A stretch of DNA of 35,123 nucleotides from Woeseiaceae bacterium. Its GTDB lineage: Bacteria; Pseudomonadota; Gammaproteobacteria; Steroidobacterales; Woeseiaceae. The notes under the pieces were generated by a model. The model had not been told where the DNA came from and did no database searches. It saw only the letters and a list, made by a program, of their open reading frames with translations. Location: the NCBI GenBank assembly GCA_029243005.1, contig JAQWSV010000248.1, positions 1-35,123 on the forward strand. The letters are read 5' to 3'. Numbering within the stretch: the first letter of the stretch is position 1; every line of letters starts with the position of its first letter. Shown here piece after piece: positions 19,549 through 28,901 of this stretch. The position numbers and the translations under genes are program-made.

Positions 19549-20796
19549 ATGAAATATTCAGCACTAAACCTCGTCCGCAATGCTTTCAGTCATAACAGGA
19601 ACTGGAAGGAAGCCTGGCGCAGTCCTGAACCAAAGAAGGAATATGACGTCATCATCGTTGGCGGCGGCGGTCACGGACTCGCCACAGCGTATTACCTGGC
19701 GAGAGAGCACAACGTGGGCAACATCGCGGTCCTGGAGAAGGGCTGGATAGGCGGCGGCAATACAGGACGCAACACGACCATCGTTCGCTCGAACTACCTG
19801 TGGACCGAAGCGTCGCTGCTGTACGAGAAGTCGATGCAACTGTGGGAAGGGCTCAGCCAGGATCTGAACTACAACGTCATGTTCAGCCAGCGCGGCGTCT
19901 ACAATCTCGGCCACACGTTGCAGGACATGCGCGACATCGAACGTCGCGTGAACGCCAACCGCCTGAACGGTATCGATGCTGAAGTCGTTACCGCAAAACA
20001 AATCAAGAAAGATATCCCGCTGATCAATACGTCGCCGGATGCACGCTACCCGATCCTGGGCGCATCGCTGCAGCCGCGCGCCGGTGTCGCGCGTCACGAT
20101 GCCGTGGCGTGGGGATTCGCGCGCGCCGCTGACCAACTGGGCGTCGACATCATCGAACAATGCGAAGTCACCGGGGTTAATCGTAACGGCAGCACGGTGA
20201 CCGGCGTCGAGACTACCCGCGGCACGATCAAAGCGAAAAAAGTCGGCGTCGTCGTCGCCGGTAATGCGAGCGTGGTCGCGTCGATGGCCGGACTGCGGCT
20301 GCCCATCGAAAGCCACCCGTTGCAGGCCTATGTGTCGGAACCATTGAAGCCGGTGCTCGATACGGTGGTCATGTCGAACGCCGTGCATGGCTATGTCAGT
20401 CAGTCTGACAAGGGCGAGCTCGTCATCGGCGCGGGCATCGATGCCTACAACGGCTACGGGCAGCGCGGCAGCTTCTCGACCATCGAGCATGCGATGCAGG
20501 CAATCCTCGAACTGTTCCCGATGTTCAGTCGCGTACGCATGCTCAGGATGTGGGGTGGCATCGTCGACGTCTGCCCGGATGCCTGTCCGATCATCAGCAA
20601 GACGCCCGTCGACGGTCTCTACTTCAATTGCGGCTGGGGTACCGGCGGGTTCAAAGCCACACCCGGGTCCGGATGGGTGTTCGCGCATACAATCGCAGAG
20701 GACCGGCCGCACGAATTGAATCAACCGTTCAACCTGCAGCGCTTCGAAACCGGTGCCCTGATCGACGAGCACGGCGCTGCCGCGGTGGCCCACTGA
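19549..20796 (+). CDS. soxB: Sarcosine oxidase beta subunit
   Basis: [105 protein letters not shown]. Confidence 0.93.
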   Translation: MKYSALNLVRNAFSHNRNWKEAWRSPEPKKEYDVIIVGGGGHGLATAYYLAREHNVGNIAVLEKGWIGGGNTGRNTTIVRSNYLWTEASLLYEKSMQLWEGLSQDLNYNVMFSQRGVYNLGHTLQDMRDIERRVNANRLNGIDAEVVTAKQIKKDIPLINTSPDARYPILGASLQPRAGVARHDAVAWGFARAADQLGVDIIEQCEVTGVNRNGSTVTGVETTRGTIKAKKVGVVVAGNASVVASMAGLRLPIESHPLQAYVSEPLKPVLDTVVMSNAVHGYVSQSDKGELVIGAGIDAYNGYGQRGSFSTIEHAMQAILELFPMFSRVRMLRMWGGIVDVCPDACPIISKTPVDGLYFNCGWGTGGFKATPGSGWVFAHTIAEDRPHELNQPFNLQRFETGALIDEHGAAAVAH

Positions 20797-21068
20797 TGTT
20801 CCTGATCGAATGCCCCTGGTGTGGTGAGCGCGCCGAGACCGAGTTCAGCTACGGCGGCGAAGGCGGCATCACGCGCCCCGCCGAGCCTGACAAGCTGAGC
20901 GATGCCGAGTGGGCGAACTACCTGTTCATGCGCACTAATCCCCGGGGGGCGCACCAGGAACTATGGAATCATGCGCAAGGGTGCCGGCGCTGGTTCGGAG
21001 TCGAACGCGACACGGTGACCTACCACATCTCGCGGAGCTATGTGCTCGGCGATGGCGTAAAGGACTGA
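20796..21068 (+). CDS. soxD: Sarcosine oxidase delta subunit
   Basis: [23 protein letters not shown]...RPAEPDKLSDAEWANYLFMRTNPRGAHQELWNHAQGCRRWFGVERDTVTY. ATG overlaps the soxB stop. Confidence 0.93.
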   Translation: MFLIECPWCGERAETEFSYGGEGGITRPAEPDKLSDAEWANYLFMRTNPRGAHQELWNHAQGCRRWFGVERDTVTYHISRSYVLGDGVKD

Positions 21069-21077
21069 CGGACTCGC

Positions 21078-24056
21078 ATGCAGGTCAATCGACTCGACAA
21101 AGGTGGGCGTATCGATCGCTCGAAGCCGCTGAAGTTCCGCTTCAACGGCAAGTCCTATGAGGGCTATGCCGGCGATACACTGGCGTCAGCCCTGCTCGCC
21201 AACAACGTGTCACTGATCAATCGCAGTTTCAAACTACATCGGCCACGCGGCATCATAGGCAGCGGTGCCGAGGAACCCAACGCCATTCTGCAGATTGGCA
21301 AAGGCGCGCATACCCTGCCCAATCGCCGCGCGACGCAAGTTGCGCTGCAGGAAGGCCTGGTCGCGCGCTCGACGAAAGGCTGGCCGGGTGTCCGCTTCGA
21401 TATTGGCGCAATCAATGACGTTTTTTCGAGATTGTTCAGCGCCGGCTTCTACTACAAGACCTTTATGTTTCCACAGTCCCTCTGGAACCTTTACGAAGAC
21501 CTCATTCGAGGCTCTGCGGGCTTCGCGAAGGCGCCGAAGAAGCCGGACCCAGACCGCTACGAACACATCAATGCACACTGCGACATACTGGTCGCCGGCG
21601 CAGGTCCGGCCGGTTTGATGGCGGCATTGGCTGCAGCACGTTCCGGGGCGAGAGTCATCCTGGCAGACGAAGGTACCGAGGCTGGCGGCGCATTGCTTCG
21701 CAGCGACGAAATCATCGACGGCAGACCGGCCACCAACTGGGTTGAAACCATTGCGACCGAAATCAGGGGCTATGAAGACGTCACGGTTCTGAAGAACAGC
21801 ACCGTGTTCGGCTATTTCGCACAGAACTTCCTCACCATAACCGAGCGGACCGAAGGCCCGATCCGACAACGCGAGTGGCGGGTGCGTGCGCGCCAGGTGG
21901 TTCTCGCACAGGGTGCAATCGAGCGGCCGCTGATCTTTTGCAATAACGATCGTCCCGGCGTCATGCTGGCATCGGCAGTATCCGAATACATCCGACGATA
22001 TGCAGTATTGCCCGGCAAGCGTGCCGTTGTGTTTACCAACAACGACGCCGCTTACCAGGCAGCGCTTGACCTGCATTCGGCCGGCGCCACGATTGCGGCA
22101 ATCGTCGACAGCCGCAGGACAGGTGCCGGCGACCTCGGCGAACAGGCCAAGGCGGCGGGTATACCGGTCATGCCTGGACACATCGTGACCAACGTCAGTG
22201 GCAGGAAGCGCGTCACGGGCGTGAAGATCGCGACTTGGGACGGCGCGACGGAAGGCATGGTCGATGAGTCCATCGACATCGCCTGTGACCTTGTCACAAT
22301 GTCGGGCGGCTATAGCCCGGCCGTGCACCTGCATTCACAGTCCGGGGCGAAGAATGCCTGGGACGACTCGTTGAGTTGCTTCGTTCCCGGTGAAGCCGTG
22401 CAGGCTTGTGAGTCCGCGGGTGCAGGTAATGGTCGTTGGTCTTTACGGGACTGCCTGGAAGATGGTGCCCGGGCCGGCAAGGTCGCGCTCGCGAAAGCAG
22501 GCTTCGACATGCCCGACATCGCCGTTCCAGCAGCCTCTTCGCAGGCCGTGAAGCCGCTGGAACCGCTGTGGCGTGTCCCCGCGGCACAGGATCCGGACCG
22601 CTGTCCCAAGCAGTTCCTCGATTTCCAGAACGACACAAGTGTCGCCGATGTCCGGCTGGCCGTCCGCGAAGGCTATCGCAACATCGAACATGTCAAACGC
22701 TACACGGCACTCGGCTTCGGTACCGACCAGGGCAAGCTGGGCAACATCAATGGCATGGCGGTTCTGGCCGAGGCGCTGGGCATGTCCATTCCCGAGGTCG
22801 GTACGACCACCTTTCGACCACCCTACACGCCGGTGTCCTTCGGCGTCTGCGCTGGCGAAAGTGTCGGCGAGCTCTACGACCCGGTTCGCAAAACCGCCGT
22901 CCACGAGTGGCATGAGTCAAGCGGTGCAGAATTTGAGAACGTCGGCCAGTGGCACAGGCCCTGGTACTTTCCGCTGCCGGGCGAAGACCTGGACGCGGCG
23001 GTAGCCCGCGAATGTCTCGCCACGCGCAAGTCGCTCGGCATCCTCGACGCGTCGACGCTCGGCAAGATCGACGTACAGGGTCCTGATGCCGTCACGTTCC
23101 TCGAACGGATCTACACGCATAACGTCGGCAAGATGCAAAATGGTCGCTGCGCCTACGGCATCATGCTCGGTGAAGACGGCATGGTCATGGACGATGGCGT
23201 CATGGCACGACTCGGCGATAACCGCTTTTACCTGACGACCACCACCGGTGGTGCGGCGGCCGTGCTCGGCTGGCTTGAGTCCTGGTTACAGACCGAGTGG
23301 CCGGAACTCGAGGTCTATCTCACTTCGATCACGGATCAGTATTCGACGATCGCCGTTGCCGGCCCGAATAGCCGGCGGCTCTTGCACAAGCTCAGCTGCA
23401 GTGTCGATCTCGGCAACGAGAACTTCCCGTTTATGAGTGTGCACGATGCAGAACTCGCTGGCATACCGGTACAACTGTTCCGCGTCAGCTTTTCCGGCGA
23501 GCTGGCCTTCGAAGTCAACGTAGACAGCAACCATGCCCTGCCCCTGTGGCAGACCTTGATGGACGCCGGTGAGGAGTTCGACATTACCCCGTACGGCACC
23601 GAAACCATGCACGTACTGCGCGCTGAGAAGGGCTTTGTCATTGTCGGCCAGGACACCGATGGCTCGGTGACACCCATCGATCTCAACATGAACTGGATGC
23701 TGTCAAAGGAGAAAGACTACCTTGGGAAGCGTTCGCTATCGCGACCCGATTGCCTGCGGACGGATCGTAAGCAACTCGTCGGCTTGCTGTCAGAGGACAA
23801 CACAACAGTTATTCCCGAGGGTGCGCAGCTGATCGAAGACCTGTCAGCGCCGGAGCCGGTCCCGATGCTGGGTCACGTGTCGTCGAGTTACATGAGTGCC
23901 TGCCTTGGCCATCCGATCGCGCTGGGACTGGTTGCCGGCGGCTGGAATCGGAAGGACGAAGTCGTCTACGCATGGGCCGCTGGATGCGAACCCATCCGCG
24001 CCCGGATCGTGTCACCGGTCTTTTACGATCCCAGGAACGAGCGGCAAAATGACTGA
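21078..24056 (+). CDS. soxA: Sarcosine oxidase alpha subunit (FAD/NAD-binding + GcvT domains)
   Basis: N-terminal Fer2-like segment FRFNGKSYEGYAGDTLASALLANN, CDILVAGAGPAGLMAALAAARSGARVILADE, C-terminal GcvT domain (LGILDASTLGKIDVQGPDAVTFLERIYTHNVGKM). Confidence 0.95.
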   Translation: MQVNRLDKGGRIDRSKPLKFRFNGKSYEGYAGDTLASALLANNVSLINRSFKLHRPRGIIGSGAEEPNAILQIGKGAHTLPNRRATQVALQEGLVARSTKGWPGVRFDIGAINDVFSRLFSAGFYYKTFMFPQSLWNLYEDLIRGSAGFAKAPKKPDPDRYEHINAHCDILVAGAGPAGLMAALAAARSGARVILADEGTEAGGALLRSDEIIDGRPATNWVETIATEIRGYEDVTVLKNSTVFGYFAQNFLTITERTEGPIRQREWRVRARQVVLAQGAIERPLIFCNNDRPGVMLASAVSEYIRRYAVLPGKRAVVFTNNDAAYQAALDLHSAGATIAAIVDSRRTGAGDLGEQAKAAGIPVMPGHIVTNVSGRKRVTGVKIATWDGATEGMVDESIDIACDLVTMSGGYSPAVHLHSQSGAKNAWDDSLSCFVPGEAVQACESAGAGNGRWSLRDCLEDGARAGKVALAKAGFDMPDIAVPAASSQAVKPLEPLWRVPAAQDPDRCPKQFLDFQNDTSVADVRLAVREGYRNIEHVKRYTALGFGTDQGKLGNINGMAVLAEALGMSIPEVGTTTFRPPYTPVSFGVCAGESVGELYDPVRKTAVHEWHESSGAEFENVGQWHRPWYFPLPGEDLDAAVARECLATRKSLGILDASTLGKIDVQGPDAVTFLERIYTHNVGKMQNGRCAYGIMLGEDGMVMDDGVMARLGDNRFYLTTTTGGAAAVLGWLESWLQTEWPELEVYLTSITDQYSTIAVAGPNSRRLLHKLSCSVDLGNENFPFMSVHDAELAGIPVQLFRVSFSGELAFEVNVDSNHALPLWQTLMDAGEEFDITPYGTETMHVLRAEKGFVIVGQDTDGSVTPIDLNMNWMLSKEKDYLGKRSLSRPDCLRTDRKQLVGLLSEDNTTVIPEGAQLIEDLSAPEPVPMLGHVSSSYMSACLGHPIALGLVAGGWNRKDEVVYAWAAGCEPIRARIVSPVFYDPRNERQND

Positions 24057-24612
24057 GTGGCACGAAAAACGACACGGCCTTGAGCAGCGCATCGCGGACT
24101 GGACTTCGCGCACAGGCTTCACGATCTCGGTTCGCGACGATCTCGGACACCTGAATCTCCGCGGCGATCTGGGCAGCCCGGGCTTCCTAGCAGCGGCTGA
24201 GGAAACCATTGGCCAACCGTTGCCGCAGGCGCCAAATACAATTTCAGATGGCGATTCCACGATATTCTGGCTGGGGCCCGATGAGTGGCTCATCCTTACT
24301 CCCGCGGAAAAGGCCGCCAACCTGGCCGACCAGCTCGAATCGTCGCTTTCAAACCAGCATGCGGCCACGAACAACGTCAGTGGGGGGCAGATTGCCCTAA
24401 CATTGACCGGCGAACGGGTACGCGAGGTGCTCGCCAAGGGCTGCGCGCTAGATTTTCACCCACAGGTGTTCACAGAAGGCCGGTGCGCGCAAAGTGGACT
24501 GGCCAGGGCCAATGTCACGATCGGCAGCATTGGCGGTGACAACAAATTCCTGGTCATTGTCAGGCGCAGTTTCGCAGACTATCTGCTCGCCTGGCTTGAT
24601 GGCGTCGCATGA
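24049..24612 (+). CDS. soxG: Sarcosine oxidase gamma subunit
   Basis: Overlaps soxA by 8 nt. FWLGPDEWLILTPAEKAANL, NNVSGGQIALTLTGERVREVLAKGCALDFHPQVFTEGRCAQSGLARANVTI. Confidence 0.9.
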   Translation: MTEWHEKRHGLEQRIADWTSRTGFTISVRDDLGHLNLRGDLGSPGFLAAAEETIGQPLPQAPNTISDGDSTIFWLGPDEWLILTPAEKAANLADQLESSLSNQHAATNNVSGGQIALTLTGERVREVLAKGCALDFHPQVFTEGRCAQSGLARANVTIGSIGGDNKFLVIVRRSFADYLLAWLDGVA

Positions 24613-24683
24613 CGCCGGCAAACCATTGAGTTAACAGAGACGCCGATCCATACTTCCGCAGCAATAGTTGCAGGATCAAGCGC

Positions 24684-25682
24684 ATGGCGAGTGGGAAGCC
24701 TGAATTAAACCCGACCCGGTTCGGGTTCTTTCTACTCAATAATTTCACGCTGATGTCGATGACATCGGCTGTCGAACCTCTACGCCTCGCCAACCGCTAC
24801 GTTCGGGGAACACATTTCGAGTGGAAACTGTTCTCGCTGGACGGTCAACCAGTCACGGCAAGTAATGGTGCTGCAATGGCCGTCGATTCTACTCTGCGGG
24901 ACATCGATACGATTCGGCAACTCGACCTGATGATCATCTGTGGTGGAGAAGGCATCAGCGAGCACGTCACCGAAGGCACAATCAAGGAATTACGAGCGCT
25001 TTCCACAACCGGCATCGCACTGGGCGCAGTTTGTACGGGAAGTAATACCCTGGCCACTGCCGGCTTGCTCGATAATTATCACTGCAGCGTCCACTGGGAG
25101 AATATTGCGGCGCTGACCGACCAATTTCGTGATGTCCATGTGACGCGCAGTATCTATACCGTCGACCGGGATCGATACACCTGTTCAGGAGGTACCGCGC
25201 CGATCGACATGATGCTGTCAATCATTCGCAAACAACTCGGCCCTGATGTCAGCGCATACGTTGCAGAGCAACTAGTATACGGCTATGTGCGCCAGGCCGA
25301 CGAAGACCAGCGTATTCCGCTGCGGCATGTAATCGGCGGTCAATCGGAAAAACTGGTCACGGCTGTGGAACTGATGGAGGCGAATATCCGGGAGCCGATC
25401 GACCAGGGCGAACTCGCCGGATACGTTGGTCTGTCGCGTCGCCAGCTACAGCGCCTTTTCGACCAACACCTGCAATGCACGCCTTCGCGCTATTACCTGC
25501 AAATCCGTCTTGCAAGGGCGCGTGAGCTGCTCTGCCAGACGGGGATGGGGCTTGTTGAAATTTCATCTCTGACCGGCTTCGTGTCGACGTCGCATTTCAG
25601 CAAATCCTACAAAGAGCGTTACGGATGCCCGCCGAGCAGCGAGCGGCGGATAAGCACAAACACTAGTAGACGGACAATTTGA
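24684..25682 (+). CDS. GlxA/GbdR-type AraC-family transcriptional regulator (DJ-1/PfpI + HTH)
   Basis: FGFFLLNNFTLMSMTSAVEPLRLANR, GAVCTGSNTLATAGLLDNYHCSVHWEN, C-terminal AraC HTH (LAGYVGLSRRQLQRLFDQHLQCTPSRYYLQIRLARARELL). Confidence 0.88.
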   Translation: MASGKPELNPTRFGFFLLNNFTLMSMTSAVEPLRLANRYVRGTHFEWKLFSLDGQPVTASNGAAMAVDSTLRDIDTIRQLDLMIICGGEGISEHVTEGTIKELRALSTTGIALGAVCTGSNTLATAGLLDNYHCSVHWENIAALTDQFRDVHVTRSIYTVDRDRYTCSGGTAPIDMMLSIIRKQLGPDVSAYVAEQLVYGYVRQADEDQRIPLRHVIGGQSEKLVTAVELMEANIREPIDQGELAGYVGLSRRQLQRLFDQHLQCTPSRYYLQIRLARARELLCQTGMGLVEISSLTGFVSTSHFSKSYKERYGCPPSSERRISTNTSRRTI

Positions 25683-25792
25683 GCCGTCTGTTACCATCGC
25701 AACAAACCGATAAATCAAGGATACCGATGTTTTTAGACAAACAAGACACGCACGAGGGCGTGCGGATGAATCTTACGCCCAGTAGGACGCGC

Positions 25793-27112
25793 ATGAAAAA
25801 ACGACGAACAGAAAAGCTACAGCTGGCAGCCATGGCATTACTGCTAACAGGTTTGGCCGCTTACACCACTGCAGAACAGCGTGCCACCGAATTCCTACCT
25901 GCATCGACAGTCGACCAGGTCCAGAAACAAATGCGGCGCCTACCGACCGACGACATCTGGTGGACGGTCAACGGCGAGGACATGGCGTGGAATTTCAAGA
26001 ATCTCCATCAGATATTACCCACCGTGAACGTCTACCGGGACGGATCGGTACGCGAGCTCGCCAATCGCCCGATGGGTGAGATTGGCGACTTCGTCGTCGA
26101 TACGCCGGAAGGGAAGATGTCTTTCGACGAGTTTATTGAAAGCGACCAATCGACAGCTATGGGCGTCGTTGTCTTGCACAAAGGTGATATCGTCTACGAA
26201 CGCTATCCGCGTATGCAGCACTATGAAAAACCCGTCTATTGGTCGACATCCAAGGTGTTCCCAGCAACCGTTATTCGCTTGCTCGAAGAGCGTGGCGAAG
26301 TTGACGTCAACAAACCGGTCGATCACTACATTCCGAAACTGGAAGGGTCGAGCTTCGCAGGGACCTCAGTGCGCCACATTCTCGATATGGCCTCGGGCCT
26401 GGACTGTTCGGACGAATACGAAAGTTGGGATTCCTGTTACTACCAGTATTCCATGGCCATCGGTGACGGATTTCGCACAGAAGATGCGCCCGACAACCCC
26501 TACGACTTTGCGGCAACCTATGAAGCGGTTCGCGAATTACCGCCGGGCCAGAAGTTTTCTTATTCCGGCCTGAACACGTTCATCCTCGGCTGGCTGGTCG
26601 AGGAGATCATGGACATGCCGTTTCAGGATGCGTTCTCCAAAGAAATCTGGACGAAGATAGGTGCCGAAGCGGATGCTTCTTATATTGCACCGCGCTACGG
26701 TATCGCGGTTACGCACGGCGGTTTCGTGTCGCGCATGCGCGATCTCGCCCGCTTCGGATTGCTGTTTACGCCGAGCTACACAGTGGTCTCGGACGAACAG
26801 ATCATTTCGGATTCGCATATTGATCTGTTGCGCAATGGCGGCGATCCGGCATTGCTGCGACACGGTGGCGCTACGTATGCGGATGCTGCCGGCATCAAGC
26901 ACAACATTTACCAATGGGATGCCATCTTCGAGAACGACAACTTCTTCAAAGGTGGCTGGGCCGGCCAGGGGCTGGTTGTTAATCCATCGCGCGATACGGT
27001 GGCCGTATTTACAAGCTACTTCAAAGACGATAACTACAGCGAGGTGCCGCTGCAGCGAAAACTATTCGAAGTCCTTGAAGGCATATTCGGCGAGACAGGG
27101 TCAACACGCTGA
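25793..27112 (+). CDS. Beta-lactamase-family serine hydrolase
   Basis: SxxK in VYWSTSKVFPATVIRLLEERGEVDVNKPVDHYIP, FSYSGLNTFILGWLVEE. Start uncertain (ORF opens at 25679; MKKRRTEKLQLAAMALLLTGLAAY signal-like at 25793). Confidence 0.8.
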   Translation: MKKRRTEKLQLAAMALLLTGLAAYTTAEQRATEFLPASTVDQVQKQMRRLPTDDIWWTVNGEDMAWNFKNLHQILPTVNVYRDGSVRELANRPMGEIGDFVVDTPEGKMSFDEFIESDQSTAMGVVVLHKGDIVYERYPRMQHYEKPVYWSTSKVFPATVIRLLEERGEVDVNKPVDHYIPKLEGSSFAGTSVRHILDMASGLDCSDEYESWDSCYYQYSMAIGDGFRTEDAPDNPYDFAATYEAVRELPPGQKFSYSGLNTFILGWLVEEIMDMPFQDAFSKEIWTKIGAEADASYIAPRYGIAVTHGGFVSRMRDLARFGLLFTPSYTVVSDEQIISDSHIDLLRNGGDPALLRHGGATYADAAGIKHNIYQWDAIFENDNFFKGGWAGQGLVVNPSRDTVAVFTSYFKDDNYSEVPLQRKLFEVLEGIFGETGSTR

Positions 27113-27117
27113 GCGAA

Positions 27118-27882
27118 TTGCGCACAGTTCTGGTCACCGGTGGCGCATCGGGTGTTGGCAGAACAATTGCCACTGCGTTCTTGCGCAACGGGGCAAAAGT
27201 CCATGTGCTTGATTCTAGCCAGCAGCATGTCGATGATTTCATCAGCGCTTTTCCCGATGCGTTGGCTACACAATGTGATATCAGCGAACCCGAGGAAATT
27301 GACGCTGCGATTGGGCATCTGGATCGGCTGGATGTGCTCGTGAACAACGCGGGTATTGCCGGACCGGCAGGCAAAGTGGAGACGCTCGATATTGAAGCAT
27401 GGGATCGATGTGTCGACGTCAACCTTAATGGCACTTTTTACGTGACGCGCCAGGCCGTGCCGCTACTGCGGCAGAGCGATACTGGCGTCATCATCAACAT
27501 CGCGTCGAACGCGGGACTCATGGGTTGCCCAGATCGCTCTCCCTACGCCGCTACCAAGTGGGCCATTATCGGCCTGACCAAGACCTGGGCGATGGAACTG
27601 GGACCACAGAACATTCGTGTTAACGCAGTCTGCCCGACGAGCGTCGAGGGAGAGCGAATAGACGGCGTCATCGCTCGAGACGCGAAACGACTGGGTAAGA
27701 CCAAAGATGAGATACGCAACATCTACGAACGACAAAGCTCCATGCGTACGTTTGTCTCTGCCGAGGATGTCGCTGACGTGGTGACCTTCCTTGCCTCGGC
27801 GCAAGCATCGCGGATTTCCGGCCAGGTGCTCGCCGTCGATGGTCATACCGAAACGCTGGCGGTCTGGGCTGAGGAATCATGA
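27118..27882 (+). CDS. SDR family NAD(P)-dependent oxidoreductase
   Basis: VLVTGGASGVGRTIATAFL, DVLVNNAGIAG, YAATKWAIIGLTK. TTG start. Overlaps the next gene by 4 nt. Confidence 0.9.
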   Translation: MRTVLVTGGASGVGRTIATAFLRNGAKVHVLDSSQQHVDDFISAFPDALATQCDISEPEEIDAAIGHLDRLDVLVNNAGIAGPAGKVETLDIEAWDRCVDVNLNGTFYVTRQAVPLLRQSDTGVIINIASNAGLMGCPDRSPYAATKWAIIGLTKTWAMELGPQNIRVNAVCPTSVEGERIDGVIARDAKRLGKTKDEIRNIYERQSSMRTFVSAEDVADVVTFLASAQASRISGQVLAVDGHTETLAVWAEES

Positions 27883-28883
27883 GCGACAGCGAATCCATGA
27901 AGGCTGCCTGGTTTGGATCGTTTGGCACTGCAAAGGACGTCCTGCGCGTCGGGGAGTTCGAAAGGCCTGCAGCGGGTCCGGGAGAAGTCCTCGTAAGGCT
28001 GCATACCAGTGGTGTTAACCCTTCCGACGTAAAAAAACGTGCGGGATCGTTTCCTGATCTTCTCGATGCTGGACCTGTCATTCCCAACAGTGACGGCGCT
28101 GGCATTGTCGCCGCCGTCGGCGAGGGCGTCGACAATGCCAGGATCGGAGAGCGTGTCTGGGTCTACCAGGCGCAGTATGCCCGGCATTTTGGGACGGCTG
28201 CAGAGTACGTCGCTATTGATCATTCGCGTGCGCCACGACTCCCGGACAACACGACATTCGAGGTGGGCGCCTGTCTCGGCATTCCTGCAATGACGGCGCA
28301 CCGCTGTGTTTTTTCGGATGGCGATGTCGCCGGTCGCCGATTGCTGATTACGGGCGGTGCAGGTCGCGTTGGACACTACGCAATTCAGTGGGCCAGTCGC
28401 GCAGGCGCATCCGTCATCGCGACTGCCAGCAATGATGCCGACATAGAGACCTGTCGACAGGCCGGTGCCAACATCGTCGTCAATCATCGTTCGGAGAACT
28501 TCGCTGCCGAGGTGCTTGATGCAACCGGCGGCATGTTGGTTGACCGGGTTATCGATGTCGAATTCGGTGCCAACCTAGCGACAATGCTCGAGGTGATTCG
28601 GGTAGGCGGCACTATTACTACGTACTCGTCCACCGTCGTTCCGGAACCGGAACTGCCGTTCTTCCGGATGATGTACAAGGATCTGACGGTTCGGTTTGTG
28701 ATCGTTTATGCAATGCCAGAGTCCGCCAAGCACTTTGCAATAGCCGACATAGAACAAGCCTTACAACGCGACGAACTGATCCATCGCGTTGCTGACACGT
28801 TCTCGCTGGACGATATTGCCGTCGCCAATGAGAATGTCGAAAGCGTTAGTATTCGTGGGTGCGTTGTCCTGACCATCGACTAA
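27879..28883 (+). CDS. Zinc-independent MDR / NADPH:quinone oxidoreductase-like protein
   Basis: MKAAWFGSFGTAKDVLRVGEFERPAAGPGEVLVRLHTSGVNPSDVKKRAG, LLITGGAGRVGHYAIQWASRAGASVIATAS. Confidence 0.88.
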   Translation: MSDSESMKAAWFGSFGTAKDVLRVGEFERPAAGPGEVLVRLHTSGVNPSDVKKRAGSFPDLLDAGPVIPNSDGAGIVAAVGEGVDNARIGERVWVYQAQYARHFGTAAEYVAIDHSRAPRLPDNTTFEVGACLGIPAMTAHRCVFSDGDVAGRRLLITGGAGRVGHYAIQWASRAGASVIATASNDADIETCRQAGANIVVNHRSENFAAEVLDATGGMLVDRVIDVEFGANLATMLEVIRVGGTITTYSSTVVPEPELPFFRMMYKDLTVRFVIVYAMPESAKHFAIADIEQALQRDELIHRVADTFSLDDIAVANENVESVSIRGCVVLTID

Positions 28884-28901
28884 GCGGGGTAAGTTAAGGT
28901 T

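Noticed and set aside
19564-20793. 409-aa ORF antisense to soxB
   Set aside because: Lies fully opposite a well-supported sarcosine oxidase subunit, with no recognisable motifs; typical antisense artefact of GC-rich coding bias.
21234-22334. 366-aa minus-strand ORF
   Set aside because: Antisense to soxA, low-complexity mixed composition, no motifs.
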